From positions 54,864,012 to 54,928,011 of the forward strand of contig OX421965.1 in NCBI GenBank assembly GCA_949128115.1: a stretch of DNA of 64,000 bases, written 5' to 3'. Below the pieces are notes generated by a model. The model searched no databases and had not been told where the DNA came from. It saw only the letters and a program-made list of their open reading frames with translations. Shown here piece after piece: positions 44,276-57,012 of the stretch (position 1 is its first letter; the number at the start of each line of letters is the position of its first letter). The translations under genes were made by a program, and so were the position numbers. The stretch comes from Anaspis maculata. Taxonomy: Eukaryota > Arthropoda > Insecta > Coleoptera > Scraptiidae.

Positions 44276-45475
44276 AGGATGCCGTAGGCTCTTGCGATGA
44301 GGGTCGGGACGCGGCCCCAAACTCCGGGTAATAGTCCAGGACCGATTTGAAATGAGGTAGACATCTTTGATATAAAGCTGAGTTTTTGCAGAGACATTCG
44401 AAAGCATGTTCTTATTGACCAAAAAAAACTCCCCAAGTGTCCCGTTGGCGCTAGCCGAGTTATGGGGGTGAAAACCGCCCCTAAAAGTGACACGGTGCTG
44501 GTTTTTCTCATTTTTCTGCCAAACGGTCACTCGCACGTAAAATAAATATAGGACTCAAAATATTCCTCACTGAAATCTGCATCGAAAAGGTCTTATCAAC
44601 CACATGCCTAGGTCCCACCCAATTCGCGTAAACGACGGTTGAAGAGGGGGGTAGTTTCAAGCGCGCCACGAGAAATTTATGTAACGCTGTGTTTCAAGGT
44701 AGATATCTGATACATGGCTGATCTGACAACAAAACCGTCCGGAACGAAATTGTTCATCATCATGTTCTGCATACGATGCATGAGTTGTCAATCCCTTTGG
44801 AAATTTTTTTTGGGGGTTATATCACGAAAAAGTGCCCCATATGCAATGCAGAAATTTCAAATAAATTGAAATTTCACAATCGCTTTTGGTCCTAAAAGGC
44901 CGGTCTTTGACATGGGTCATCACTGATATATTCTTAGTCAAACAAAAAAAGTCCCGGTCCATCCTCCCCACATTAACCAAGTTTTGAGGGGGTAAACCAC
45001 CCTCAAAGTGACTTCCAACTGGTTTTTCTCAATTTCCGGCTAAACGGTTGCTCAAATGCAAAATTAATAAGTGACCGAAAATATTCCTGAGTAAATTTTG
45101 CATCGAAAAGGTCGAATACATTAATCAGCTAACTCCCACCCAGCTCTTGCAATCACCGTTCGAAGTTCTACAAGTTCGAAGAGCGCGATCTAGACACCCG
45201 CTCCGACGCTGCTTAACAGCGAATATCTCAAAAACGGCTTGTTGTAGAATAAAAATGGAGGAGGTTTAATTTATAGGGCGAAACATGTTTTATGAGGTGC
45301 GGGTAATGATTTTCAGTTTTACAGGTGATATGAATGAGTTTCAGCGGTTCCTAAATCGTTTCCCAAATAAGAAAAATTAAAAATTTCATGGTTATGTGCC
45401 TGTTAAACACAGATGTTTTTGCAACTGATCAATATATAAATTTTAAATTGCCCATCGCTGAATTAGCAAGGAATT

Positions 45476-45658
45476 GTGCATCGAATGAAGTTTTGTTCAT
45501 TTGGCTGGTCCTCACCTAAGCTGTGCAAAACACGTACAAAATTGAGAGTAATTCCGAACACGCAGGGAAAATCTCGTATAACTCCGTCTATAGAAGCGTG
45601 TATCTCAAAACTGGCTGGTTTAACAGAAAAATGCGCCGAGAAAGAATTGATAGAGTGA
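45476..45658 (+). other. Mirrored 60-codon frame, left arm
   Basis: Starts MHRMKFCSFGW and ends CAEKELIE. The same frame at 46323-46505 (minus) differs at three residues (13 S/P, 42 C/F, 48 G/S). Product unknown; it may simply be open by chance in a young duplication. Confidence 0.3.
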
Positions 45659-46082
45659 AGTGTCCTCTATAAGAGGCAGTCCTTGTTTTTTCTCTAACTA
45701 AAAAAATAATATGAGCTACGATTGTTTTTCAAAAGAGTCTCGACGGAAATAAAGATTTCCGGCTGGGTTTCGCACAGTGCCCTTCTACAATGAATTATAT
45801 ATTTTTAAAATGTCCTGAACAATAATTTTTATTATGAGTATCAAAAAAATGGTGACTAGCAATGTATAAGTATAATGATAATAATAATAATGATGATAGT
45901 AATGGATTCTGTGGTAATGGTAACACAAATTAAAAAAAAACGAGTAGGTAATGTACTTACACTATTTTTTCAATAACACGTTCACGTCATTGTCCTTCGA
46001 ATGAAATATACAGCCTTGGATGCTGTACTCGGTGGACTTGAGAAAACCAGTTTCTTTTCAATTTGTGTTGTTACCATTACCA

Positions 46083-46116
<34 letters not shown>

Positions 46117-46322
46117 CATTATACATTGCTAGTCCCCATTTTTGTGATACCCATAATGGAAATTATTGTTCAGGACGTTTTAAAAATATATAATTCATTG
46201 TCAAAGGGCACTGTGCAAAACCCAGCCGGAAATCTTTATTTCCCTCGAGACTCTTATGGAAAACGAGCGTAGCTCATACAATTTTTTAGTTAGAGAAAAA
46301 CCTGCCTCTTATAGAGGACACT

Positions 46323-46505
46323 TCACTCTATCAATTCTTTCTCGGCGCATTTTTCTGTTAAACTTGCCAGTTTTGAGATAAACGCTTCTATAGACGGAGT
46401 TATACGAGATTTTCCCTGCGTGTTCGGAATTACCCTCAATTTTGTACGTGTTTTGCACAGCTTAGGTGGGGACCAGCCAAATGAACAAAACTTCATTCGA
46501 TGCAC
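46323..46505 (-). other. Mirrored 60-codon frame, right arm
   Basis: Mirror copy of 45476-45658 with no stop introduced and three amino-acid changes. Confidence 0.3.
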
Positions 46506-47660
46506 AATTCCTTGCCAATTTAGCGATGGGCAATTTAAAATTTATATATTGATCAGTTGCAAAAAAATCTGTGTTTAACAGGCACATAACCATGAAATTT
46601 TCAATTTTTCTTATTTGGGAGACGATTTAGGAACCGCTGAAACTCATTCATATCACCCGTAAAACTGAAAATCATTACCCGCACTTCATAAAACATGTTT
46701 CGCCCTATAAATTAAACCTCTTCCATTTTTATTCTACAACAAGCCGTTTTTGAGATATCCGCTGTTAAGCAGCGTCGGAGCGGGTGTCTAGATCACGCTC
46801 TTCGAACTTGTAGAACTTCGAACGGTGATTGAAAGAGCTGGGTGGGAGTTAGCTGATTAGTGTATTTGACCTTTTCGATGGAAAATTTACTCAGGAATAT
46901 TTTCGGTAACCTACTAATTTTGCATTTGAGCAACTGTTTAGCCGAAAATTGAGAAAAACCAGTTGAAAGTCAGTTTAAGGGTGGTTTACCCCCTCAAAAC
47001 TTAGTTAATGTGGAGAGGGCGGACGGACACTTTTTTTATTCGACTAAGAATATATCAGTGATGACCAGTGTCAAAGACCGGCCTTTTAGGACCAAAAGCG
47101 ATTGTGAAATTTCAATTTATTTGAAATTTCTGCATTGCATATGGGGCACTTTTTCGTGATATAACCCAAAAAAAAATTTCTAAAGGGATTGAAAACTTAT
47201 GCATCGTATGCAGAACATGATGATGAACAATTTCGTTCCTAACGGTTTTGTTGTCAGATCAGCCATGTATCAGATATCTACCTTGAAACACAGCGTTACA
47301 TAAATTTCTCGTGGCGCCATTGAAACTACCCCCCACTTCAACCGCCGTTTACGCGAATTGGGTGGGACCTAGGCATGTGGTTGATAGGACCTTTTCGATG
47401 CAGATTTTAGTGGGGAATATTTTGAGTCCTATACTTATTTTACGTGCAAGTGACCGTTTGGCAGAAAAATGAGAAAAACCAGCACTGTGTCACTTTTAAG
47501 GGCGGTTTTCACCCCATAACTCGGCTAGCGCCAACGGGACACTTGGGGACTTTTTTTTGGTCAATAAGAACATGCTTCCGAATGTCTCTGCAAAAACTCA
47601 GCTTTATATCAAAGATGTCTACCTCTACCATATAAAATTATCAAACGGTCCTGGACTATA

Positions 47661-48777
47661 AGCTCAGTTTGACTGCCGAAGAGAAAACTACATTTTTATT
47701 ACTTTTATCGTGGACCCGGGCCGGTATGGTACTCTCGAGAGGTAAAAGATGCTCTTGATAAGCAAGCCCTTCCTGCTCCATTCTACCAGACAGATGGAGA
47801 CAAGAATAATTGAAAAACATTGACTTTGCTGAGGTGTATGAAGGAATCTAGGTTATGTTGCTTCTATGTTGAAGTTTTGAACTTGTTCAGTTAAGTTATT
47901 ATGTTCACAGCGTTGTGCGTAGTATACGAAAATTGAACACATGAAATACAGTTCTTTAATCAGCCAGGCCATTTCACTTTATTACAATAATTCAAACCAT
48001 CACACTTTACAGAGAGTTTTCCAGACTGCTACAAAATTGTGAACCCTTTAGGTTGATGGCCTGTTTTGTATTGTGCCTGATGCTTTGCCATGAGTAGATA
48101 TATTTTGCTTGTCTACTATCATGCAGCTTACGTCCGGCTTGTAGATAGAAACTGCAAAATGATTTCAAACTCATTGGAATGTATTGATGATAGAATGATG
48201 GACTTAAATACCTCGACTTCATTGAGTGGAAGAGCGACTCTTGTATTGGTGATACCGAAATGTCCTCCTGGTTCTCGTATAATATAGTCTAATTTCTCTC
48301 TCCGTTATCCATGTGCTAGGATGAAGCAGGAGTGGCTTATTCAGAGCATCTATTTGCCTCTTCAGTAGATACCATATGGAGCCCCTCAGGTCTATAGTAA
48401 TAAACAAGAATGAATTTTTGCCTTTGGCAGTCAAACTGAACTCACCCGAAGCTGAACGGAGCCCTGCTTCAACATGATAGCTTGGGACCACTGTGGGTTG
48501 CATTTATCGTGTCACCGGCCAGGGATTTTGTCTCGCACGAACCGCCAGACGGCCCCGCGCTACTTCGCTCGCATTTGCCCTGCTTTTCAAACGACAAGCA
48601 CCCGGTATCGGTGACACTAACATCATGCGAGTCAAGCGACGACAATAAACAATAAAGATAGGTTAGGTTACGCTCTGACAAGCAATGACAACTGCAAGCT
48701 TGACCTTGGACTTGACGTTGACATTTGGCCCCAAGCCTATGTCGCGCCCTCTGGAATGCGTTTGCGAGAATGCCTCC
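47661..48777. other. Unassigned spacer
   Basis: No gene recognised. 48470-48770 is GC-richer; its minus-strand frame (103 codons) has no recognised domain. Confidence 0.3.
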
Positions 48778-50199
48778 CATTGCGATTTTTTTCTGTCAAT
48801 TGACACTTTATTCTGGCAATTGCGACTTTTTTTTGTCAATTGCCACTTTATTCTGGCAATTGCCACTTTTTTCTGTCAATTGCGACTTTTTTTTGTCAAT
48901 TGCCACTTTATTCTGGCAATTGCGACTTTTCTCTGTCAATTGACACTTTATTCTGGCAATTGCGACTTTTTTTCTGTCAATTGTCACTTTATTCTGGCAA
49001 TTGCGACTTTTTTCTGTCAATTGACACTTTATTTTGGCAATTGCGACTTTTTTCTGTCAATTGCGACTTTTCAGCACGTTTCGATAGAAAATGATGTTTA
49101 TATGGCCGGTTTGTCCGTCTGTCCGTCCGTTATATGTCTGTTCGTCCGTCTGTCTCTCTGTCCGTGTAAAAGTTGAGAATTTGTACTCCTTCTCGGGAAA
49201 TAAAGCTAGAGCCTTAGAATTTTTTCCAATTAATAGCTTAGGCCCCCAAGGGTGGCCTATGGACAGACTGTATTTCATGGTGGCACTGCCATCTTGGTAG
49301 CCCTATTGAAATTTCTCATAAGTGGAACGGAACTTACTCTGATCTCTTTTGAACATTCTTAGTTTCAAGCTCAGTTTCATGATTACGCCGCCATCTTGGT
49401 AACCATATTCAAATTATTTATTAGTGGAACGATTTTCCTAAAACTTGGAACTTACCCTTGCTTCGTATGATCACTCTTATTTTCAAGCTGAGTTTCATGA
49501 TCCGCTAGAGCAGATTCAGAGCGACTGAATTTGAAGCGGATTCATACGAGACTAGAGTACCTACATTTCCCGTTTCATGACAATCGTTCCAATAATGAGA
49601 AATTTCGATGTGGCGGCCAAGATGGCGGCGTAATCATGAAAATGAGCTTGAAAGTAAGAATGTTCATACGAAATCTGAGTAAGTTCCGTTCGAGGTTCCG
49701 TTCCACTGATGAGAAATTTCAATATGGCTACCAAGATGGCAGCGCCACCATGAAATACAGTCTGCCCATAGGTCACCCTTGAGGGCCTAAGCTATTAATC
49801 GGAAAAAGTTCTAAGGCTCTAGCTCCATTTCCCGAGAAGGAGTACAACTTCTCAACTTTTACACGGACAGACAGACAGACAGACGGACGAACAGACAAAT
49901 TACGGACGGACAGACAGACGGACAAACCGGCCATATAAACATCATTCTCTATCTAAATGTGCTGAAAAGTCGCAATAGACAGAAAAAAGTCGCAATTGCC
50001 AGAATAAAGTGTCAATTGACAGAAAAAAGTCGCAATTGCCAGAATAAAGTGGCAATTGACAGAAAAAAGTGTCAATTGTCAGAAAAAAGTCGCAATTGCC
50101 AGAATAAAGTGTCAATTGACAGAAAAAAAGTCGCAATTGCCAGAATATTTTGGCAGTGGCCAGAATAAAGTGGCAATTGACAAAAAAAAGTCGCAATTA
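48778..50199. mobile_element. Foldback element with terminal 40-bp minisatellites
   Basis: The outer parts are inverted arrays of a ~40-bp unit (two ~20-bp halves, TTCTG.CAATTG..ACTTT): 48781-49072 and 49968-50197. Inside them lie inverted copies of GTTTATATGGCCGGTTTGTC, a TCCGTCTG-rich run, CTCGGGAAAT, TTAATAGCTTAGG, CTGTATTTCATGGTGG and CGCCATCTTGG units, with a centre near 49500. The left arm has an extra GCCATCTTGG unit. No transposase. CAATTG is itself a palindrome, so the array can fold locally as well. Confidence 0.9.
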
Positions 50200-53100
50200 C
50201 AAATAAATATCTTCCACCTCCGCTCTGCGCCTTCGTAGGTGTATGCTGGAGCGAACGTAATTTTTGAGTCTTCCAGTCCTGAGAGTCGCCCGGTCTTGAG
50301 ACCGGCAAACGCGAGTTGGTCCTTTTGCACCTCGAGCGCCTGTTTTCTCATTGGGTTCAACTCATTAGCCTGATGAGGAATGCGAAGACAGTTCAGAATA
50401 CCTATATGGACGAGATTTTATGTTATCACATAATGAGCTGATTGCAGACTTGACGGCACTACTTGCATCCAGTTGAGTTGGACCTTTCAACGACCAAATC
50501 TTAGAATAACAAAGCTTTTTGTCTTGAGGCAAGCAATATTTTATCTTCGACCCATCATCGCCGCTTATTACATTGAAACGTTTTCGCAAAAAGCCGCCGC
50601 CCTGCGAGAAGGGCCCGGATAACGAGCCAGAACGCACCGGATTTAATATAGCGTCCGTATATTTTATTAAGCGATATTTTTTGCGGGACAATTTACTTGG
50701 CGTTCGAGGGTTATATGAGCTATTTACCCCGGGACAAAAACGCGCGGAATAAGGGCGAAGAAGTGCTATTAGTGAAGAACGGAGAGCAGGTGGCGTTGCT
50801 GGAGGCTAAGTATCGCGATGATAGTTAACCGCAGTTGTGTAGTGCTGCACTCCTGGAATTTCCTTTCTCGGTGCTGCTGTGGGCGGGCATCGGGGTTCGT
50901 CCCCAACCTGGAGTGAAAAACGGCAATTTAGGCACTGATGCGCCGTAAAAAGTGAAAAAGAAAAACATAATTTTGTTTTATACTGCACAATGGCCACGAC
51001 ACTCAGACGCATTCCACTTCCCTTATTAATTTAGAGCCAGCGGCCGGGTGGGTGCAGTGAACTGGTAGTTAGTTTTTATTTTTAGCATCACCGTAATGGG
51101 ACATTTTTCTATTACCTATGGCTTGGTGAAACTTGCATTTTTCTTCAATGTTGTTTAAAGATACCCACTCAGGATGAGATTTGAAAACAAATGCGCAATA
51201 ATATTTTGAAATTTGTTTTGGTACTTTTGAGGAATGTTGGTGAATTATCAAAAAATTTATCCAAATCGTTACGAAGCTATTGCTAATTTTGTGGCTAAAT
51301 CTTCAGGCCATATTATTGCAATTGCAGCAACGTGCAATTTCAAGTTCAACAAGGTAACACATAATAAAAGTATTTGATAACCCCAAACAAAAACCAATTT
51401 CATGAAAATTGTTCAACTAATAAAACGAGATGTAGAATAAAAAGATCTATACGAGTTTCAAATATGAAAAATCGTTTCACTTATAAAGAGACTTGAAATG
51501 TTATAAAATCCGCTGATAAGTACCTACTTGGAGATGTACTTGTAGAATTATATTGTTGAAAAATTGTTTGTAGCTGACTGATCGTCCTCAAATGCAATAG
51601 TTGTCGATTAAAAACAAATCATGAGATTCGCTTAGTGAAAGAATCAAGTTGTAAGTGATATTGAATACGTATGTTGGCAATTTTGAAAAATTCCAAAACT
51701 TGAACAGATTTCTTTCTATACAGAGTGTTTCAAATTTAAATCGCGTCTTCTCAGGAAATGATGGGGAACGTCAAAAGAAGTAGACTTTCTCGAGAAAATA
51801 TATGTCAGAAACAAATAATAACGGAGATATAGACGTTCAAAGTTGAACTTTAAATATCGATTATTCGTCATAACGTTGAAACTTCTTAGCCGATTTTGTT
51901 AAAATTTGAACCGGAGATTACTGAAATAAGTCGGTATTTACAATAATAACGCGTTCCATCAAAATTTTTCAGGGGCGTGAATTATGAGGGATGCTTCCGC
52001 TTTTTCACCCCTATTTTTTACCCCTTCAAGTAATTTTGTAGATTGTTTACACTGTTACGATATCTCGCGTACGGGTTCGAATATAATTGAGACGATCGAT
52101 TTAAAACACACACTGTTTATTTCTGCGTACTACAATCAATACACGCCAACAAATATCTACTTGGAATTATCGCTGTGATTATCGCTCAGGCATGCAAAGT
52201 GACAATGCTTGGTATAAAAGTGCAAGGTACCCCTGATATTTTGCTCTTAACGTCCGGACTAGTAATACATAATAGATTTCAGTCTTCGATGTAATATTTT
52301 GACCGATACGTTGAGAATTCTAGGAGGAAGCAGAAGAATAAAATTAAATTGCTCCGGTAGTACGACGATTTGTTGCTAGAATTATGTGATTATGATTCGA
52401 ACCGAACTTCTCCCGGAAACAAAACTCTATTGGCCTGCATAATTGAACGCGTGAAGTGTTTCCTTAGTAATTTGTCATACCAGTTTGCGGTTAATTATCT
52501 TTATAGAAACCAGCTAGTTTTGTCGCCGCCAAGATAAGGAAAAGCATGTTAAAACCAATTATGTGTTTATACTATTATACTCGCAGAATGTGCATAGCTA
52601 AGCGAAATTTTCTTGATTAAAATCAAGTAATATGTTATGGTAGATTAATCGTAAAATGGAATTGAAGATTTTCCAGCAAGTTGATGACATCCAATATATT
52701 GCAAAGTAATATTCGATTTTCAAGTTATCATGGCCTCTTTCTCTGTCCTGCAAATATCTTCACCTGATTGCAAGAATACGTAGGTAACTCATTTTTGTTT
52801 CGAGAAAATTGGCAAAATATCTAGTTTTACGCGTAAAGTGGAAGCGGTACACATCTAATAAAAACACATCGATACTGTATTTTGGAGTAGAATAACGAGA
52901 TTTTGCATAGGCATAGTTCATACCAAAACAAACGATTTGACCCGCAGCACTCGATATTTCCCAATTTCCCAAATTTTCAAGATGCGAGAACTTTACAAAA
53001 CGATCATTGAGTATCGTCATGTGTGTCATAAAAGAAGCTCACCGGTCCATTGAGAATGTTTTCATCAATTATTGTCGTCGTGTCCGTTCCATTCTTCATA

Positions 53101-54236
53101 GTTTAAAAAAAAATCTTTGACAGAGGTCAAGAAAACTGTTTTCATTTTTTCTTCTATGCAAGGAAACGATTCATATGAACAGAACAAATTCATATGTTTT
53201 AATGCGTTCCCAACTAAATCGCATTCCGTAAGCCTAAATATGGAGAATTTTTTTTTAGCAGTGGTATTTTCCAAAGAAGTGGTGGCCTCTTCAGGACACC
53301 TTCTTCAAGAGCATTTCTTTCGATGTCCTCACTGGATATCACTCGTGATTTCTGCAGGAATGGAGACTTCGAACTCCTATTTTAGTGATTTCGACGCAAC
53401 ATGACTCTAAAAAGCTCATGGGAGCCCAAAAAAAAAAAATCTGCTAGCTGTCCAACTCCCGGCATTTTGCATGATTTTATAGTGGGAGAGACGCGGACAA
53501 AATTCAATCCAGGCTGCGGGCGCAGACGGTTTGATTTTGGCGGAAGGTATACTTTTATGCCGAGTTTTATTGCAGTACCAGAAAACGCAGAGTCGTTAGG
53601 TATGAGTAGGTGATTTTTCCGTTAGAGCCAAATCGCCTGGCCTAGATCGTATTAATTTGCGCGTCTCCCTTACTACAAAATCAACATGCCAAAATTTTGA
53701 CGACCCAACAAAAAAAAAAACTTTCAGGGCTCCCTTGTGCGTCAAAGCCATGTTGCATTAAAATTACTAAGAAAAGAGCTAATGCTTCTCATACCCGCGA
53801 AAATTAACACTCTTATCCAGTAGTAACATTGGAATATAGCGAATAGGAACTCTAGAATTATCAACCAATATCACAAATTGCTCTAGGCTTATAAACAATA
53901 AGTTCTGAGACTTCTATTATTATTATAATCAAAACAAACTTTCTGGTTCCATGATTCCACTCACAGTCAAATCGAACCCAACCTCAATTTGAAATGAACT
54001 CAAACAAAATCACCAATGCCAAGTGCATCTGTCACTTATTCTTCATTGCTGTGCTTGTTGGGACAGCGCACTCTTTCTGAAATGGCTCTGAAGCTGTATT
54101 ATTTGCGTTTGTTGGGACAACATTCTTCCAATGCGCTTGCGCTTCAGTAATAGGTATTAGTATTATTGGTAATATTTCTTTTTGGAGCGAGCCTACTAAC
54201 TCACTGACGACTGACATTTGTCTGATATATAGACAA
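50200..54236. other. Long region without recognised genes
   Basis: 50380-50830 is a GC-richer, repeat-poor block, possibly regulatory. CCGGTCTTGAGACCGG at 50291-50306 is a perfect short palindrome. TATACAGAGTGTTTCAAATTT at 51716-51736 looks like one terminus of a dispersed element (related to TACAGGGTG ends) with no partner found. 52200-54200 is AT-rich with short unrecognised frames. Confidence 0.35.
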
Positions 54237-54393
54237 TACAAATAGAGAAGATCATATGTTATCACCACCGTCGTCACGGATATTGGGGCATCAAAAATCA
54301 GCCAACCTTTTTTTGAATGATGGACTCACCTAGTTCCTACGCAACCGTAAAAATCCGTGACAACATGTGTCTTTTCTATTTGTATTGTCTATA
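54237..54393. mobile_element. MITE, family Y, copy 3
   Basis: TATAGACAATACAAATAGAG at the left and TATTTGTATTGTCTATA at the right; interior nearly the same as the 33129 copy and same orientation. Confidence 0.88.
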
Positions 54394-55565
54394 CCTATCT
54401 CATGCAATCTGATGACATCCTAGAAGACCTGATAAGATCCTTATGATACCTAGTCACCTACTTTACCTACTGAGCTCTGTACCTACTGATTGGGGAACCA
54501 TAATGCATTTCACCTCTAATAAGGTCAGTGATCCAGAATTCGACATGAAGCAATGCAGCCAACGAAAGAAACGAGAAAACGAGTCATGTCGACATATTAT
54601 AAGTACTTGGGGTGTGTGCGGCAAAAATGATTGTCTTAAAACTTTTCGAAAAAGTTTTTCCAGCGAATCGTGGGCGTTGCAGATAGATCGTGTTTAGGAT
54701 CGCGTGCCGCTCCATCGGCTTAAAATGCACTTCATGGCCTTTATTTTAATCCGAATAATTACACGGCTCGTTCGCTCTGAACAAGGATTGCATCCTAATA
54801 ATCCACCAGCCGTGTTGTTTTAATATTTAAAGCTGCGTCGCCGGAGCACTTAATTGGTTTTTGCGCTTTTGGTCGCATTGCAGCCCCCTGAATGCCCGCA
54901 CACCGCCAGCCAGCAGCAGTCGAAATATTAAGCGTCTGGCATATCAATTTTTGGAATCCCTCCCTCCTGCCCATTATTAGATCCGAAATCGGAATTTATC
55001 GGCACAATTTTTCCAACAACAAAAATATTGGTTGTTGCCTGATTTATTTGTCTGCCGCGTGTCGCTTCGTCGCATACATGTCGATTGATAGTGTGATTTA
55101 TCGGCCCGCGATCGGGGTTTAATCACCGACAAAATGACAAATTTTTGTTAATGTGTCAGATTTTTAATCCATTGAGGCTGTACATGCTCACAATAAATAC
55201 TCTCATTTATATCTATAGACACACCGTGTGGAACTGAAAATTTCACCAAACAAAAAATTTATTCTGTCCGTATTTTTTACAACACTATTTCTCTCTCAAT
55301 ACTCAAGTATTCAAAATAATATTGGTCAGACGTTCATTCTCATGGGTAAGGTTGCCTCTGCACTAAAACGTTGTGCCGGCGAATCCCTGAGGCCTTATTC
55401 TTTGACAGAAATTCACCTTTCAGGTCTATTCTCGTGTAGCTACAAGAAGGTACTTGAAAACTGCTTGCTGAAATTTTAAATTTTCCAAAAATTACTTCAA
55501 AATTTCTAATTTTTTGGTGAGTTTTGGAATTTCCAATGTTTTGTGCTATCCTGTCGAAGGAAAAG
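54394..55565. other. Unassigned; strong regulatory-looking block at 54680-55140
   Basis: 54680-55140 is repeat-poor, of balanced composition, and holds several TAATCC/GGATTA-type and TAATTA-type homeodomain words (54757, 54788, 54798, 54964, 55118). No protein is recognisable. This is the best enhancer-like block by eye, but conservation data are needed to support it. Confidence 0.35.
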
Positions 55566-57012
55566 CTCTAGTAGTGCGGGCGCTAAGAGCCAAAATCGGG
55601 ATGAACCTTGCAAATGGTGATGAAAGCATGAAATTCGGTACACGTACTCAGAATGAGCCCCTCTTTCAGATAAGAGGTGGAGCCACACCAAATTTTCACC
55701 GGAAGGGGGCTCGGGGGGCTCCTGAAAGTTGAAGGTGCTAGGGCTCCCACCGAACCGCTTATCAGTTCGTTTTATCAATTAAAAAGGAAACTCATGGATA
55801 TATCGTAAAAATTGACGACGTTTATCGCCTTGTCCCGGGAATTTTTCATGATGAAAAAAAAATAAGTTCTTCGGCAAAACACACAAATTGGTTTTATTTT
55901 ATTTTCACCTACAAAGAATTAATAAGGAGATGTGCAACACGTTGATTCCCACAAATTTGTATCGTCTGAATTCGTTTGTGGAGTCAAAATTTTGATGGTG
56001 TATTTTCTTGAAGAGGGGCATTCCAAAGAGTAAGCTATTTTCAACACTAAGTTCAAACAGAATTTTTTCAATGTTCTGAATCGAAATTACTGAATTCCTT
56101 CCAGCAATGCATACCCTGAACCCTTCTTTGAAAGTACCGCGTGCGATTGAACGTGAAGTAAGTCCTGAAACACTATCAGAATTTTTCTTCTGTGATGCTA
56201 CTATCCACTCTCGACCGGGGCAATTAGGTTCCTACACAGCACGCGCGGAGTGTATACACGATGCAGGGTATTTTCTCGGTTCAGTCAAATTTTTTATGAT
56301 TGAAATTGTGTCATAATATTGAAATAACGTGTATACACTCCGCGCATGCTGTGTAGGAACCTAATTGCCCCGGTCGAGAGTGGATATTAGCATCACAGAA
56401 GAAATATTCTGATGGTGTTTCAGGACTTACTCCACGTTCAATCGCACGCGGTACTTCCAAAGAAGGGTTCAGGGTATGCATTGCTGGAAGGAATTCAGTA
56501 ATTTCAGGATTCAGAACATTGGAAAAGTTCTGTTTGAACTTAGTGTTGAAAATAGCTTACTCTTTGGAATGCCCCTCTTCAAGAAGATATATCATCAAAA
56601 TTTTGACTCCACAAACGAATTCAGAGGATACGAATTTGTGGGAATCAACGTGTTGCACATCTCCTTATTAATTCTTTGTGGGTGAAAATGAAATAAAACC
56701 AATTTGTTTGTTCTGCCGAAGAACTTATTTTTTTTCATCATGAAAAATTCCCGGGACAAGGCGATAAACGTCGTCAATTTTTACGATATACTCATGAGTT
56801 TCCTTTTTAATTAATAAATCGAACTGATAAGCGGTTCGGTGGGAGCCCTAGCACCTTCAACTTTCAGGAGCCCCCCGAGCCCCCTTCCAGTGAAAATTCG
56901 GCGTGGCTCCACCTCTTGTCTAAGAGAGGTGCTCATTCTGAGTATGTGTACCGAATTTCATGCTTTCATCACCATTTGCAAGGTTCATTCACCTAGTGCC
57001 CCCACTATAGGG
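55566..57012. mobile_element. Large inverted repeat, 1.45 kb with ~680-bp arms
   Basis: TGCAAATGGTGATGAAAGCATGAAAT near 55613 is mirrored near 56956-56982, as are GAGGTGGAGCC, GGGAATTTTTCATGATG, CAACACGTTGATTCCC, AGGGGCATTCCAAAGAGTAAGC, CAGCAATGCATACCCTGAACCC and CGCGGAGTGTATACACG around a ~65-base centre near 56300. The arms differ by scattered substitutions and gaps. No transposase is recognised; short frames are mirrored in both arms. Confidence 0.88.

Larger units (their letters stand above)
44331..47660. mobile_element. Very large inverted repeat, 3.3 kb with ~1.6-kb arms
   Basis: ATAGTCCAGGACCG at 44331 is mirrored by CGGTCCTGGACTAT ending at 47660. In between, the arms pair throughout (GTGTCCCGTTGGCGCTAGCC, TCGAAAAGGTC, TCGGAGCGGGTGTCTAGAT, ACTTCACTCTATCAATTCTT-type words) to a ~115-base loop at 45935-46048. 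In a 200-base sample the arms are about 97% identical. Each arm holds two diverged ~525-bp tandem modules (TGGTTTTTCTCA...AAACGGT at 44497 and 45021). An (ATT)n run lies at 46084-46120. A 60-codon frame occurs in both arms. No transposase recognised. Confidence 0.9.

Noticed and set aside
45853..46120. (ATT)n and neighbouring text as a possible origin or regulatory array
   Set aside because: It is a simple microsatellite in the inner arm of the large palindrome and is mirrored on the other side.
48685..50196. Long Leu/Phe- or Lys/Gln-rich frames at 48685-49176 and 49942-50196
   Set aside because: They are translations of the 40-bp CAATTG minisatellite in several frames and both strands; repetitive artefacts.
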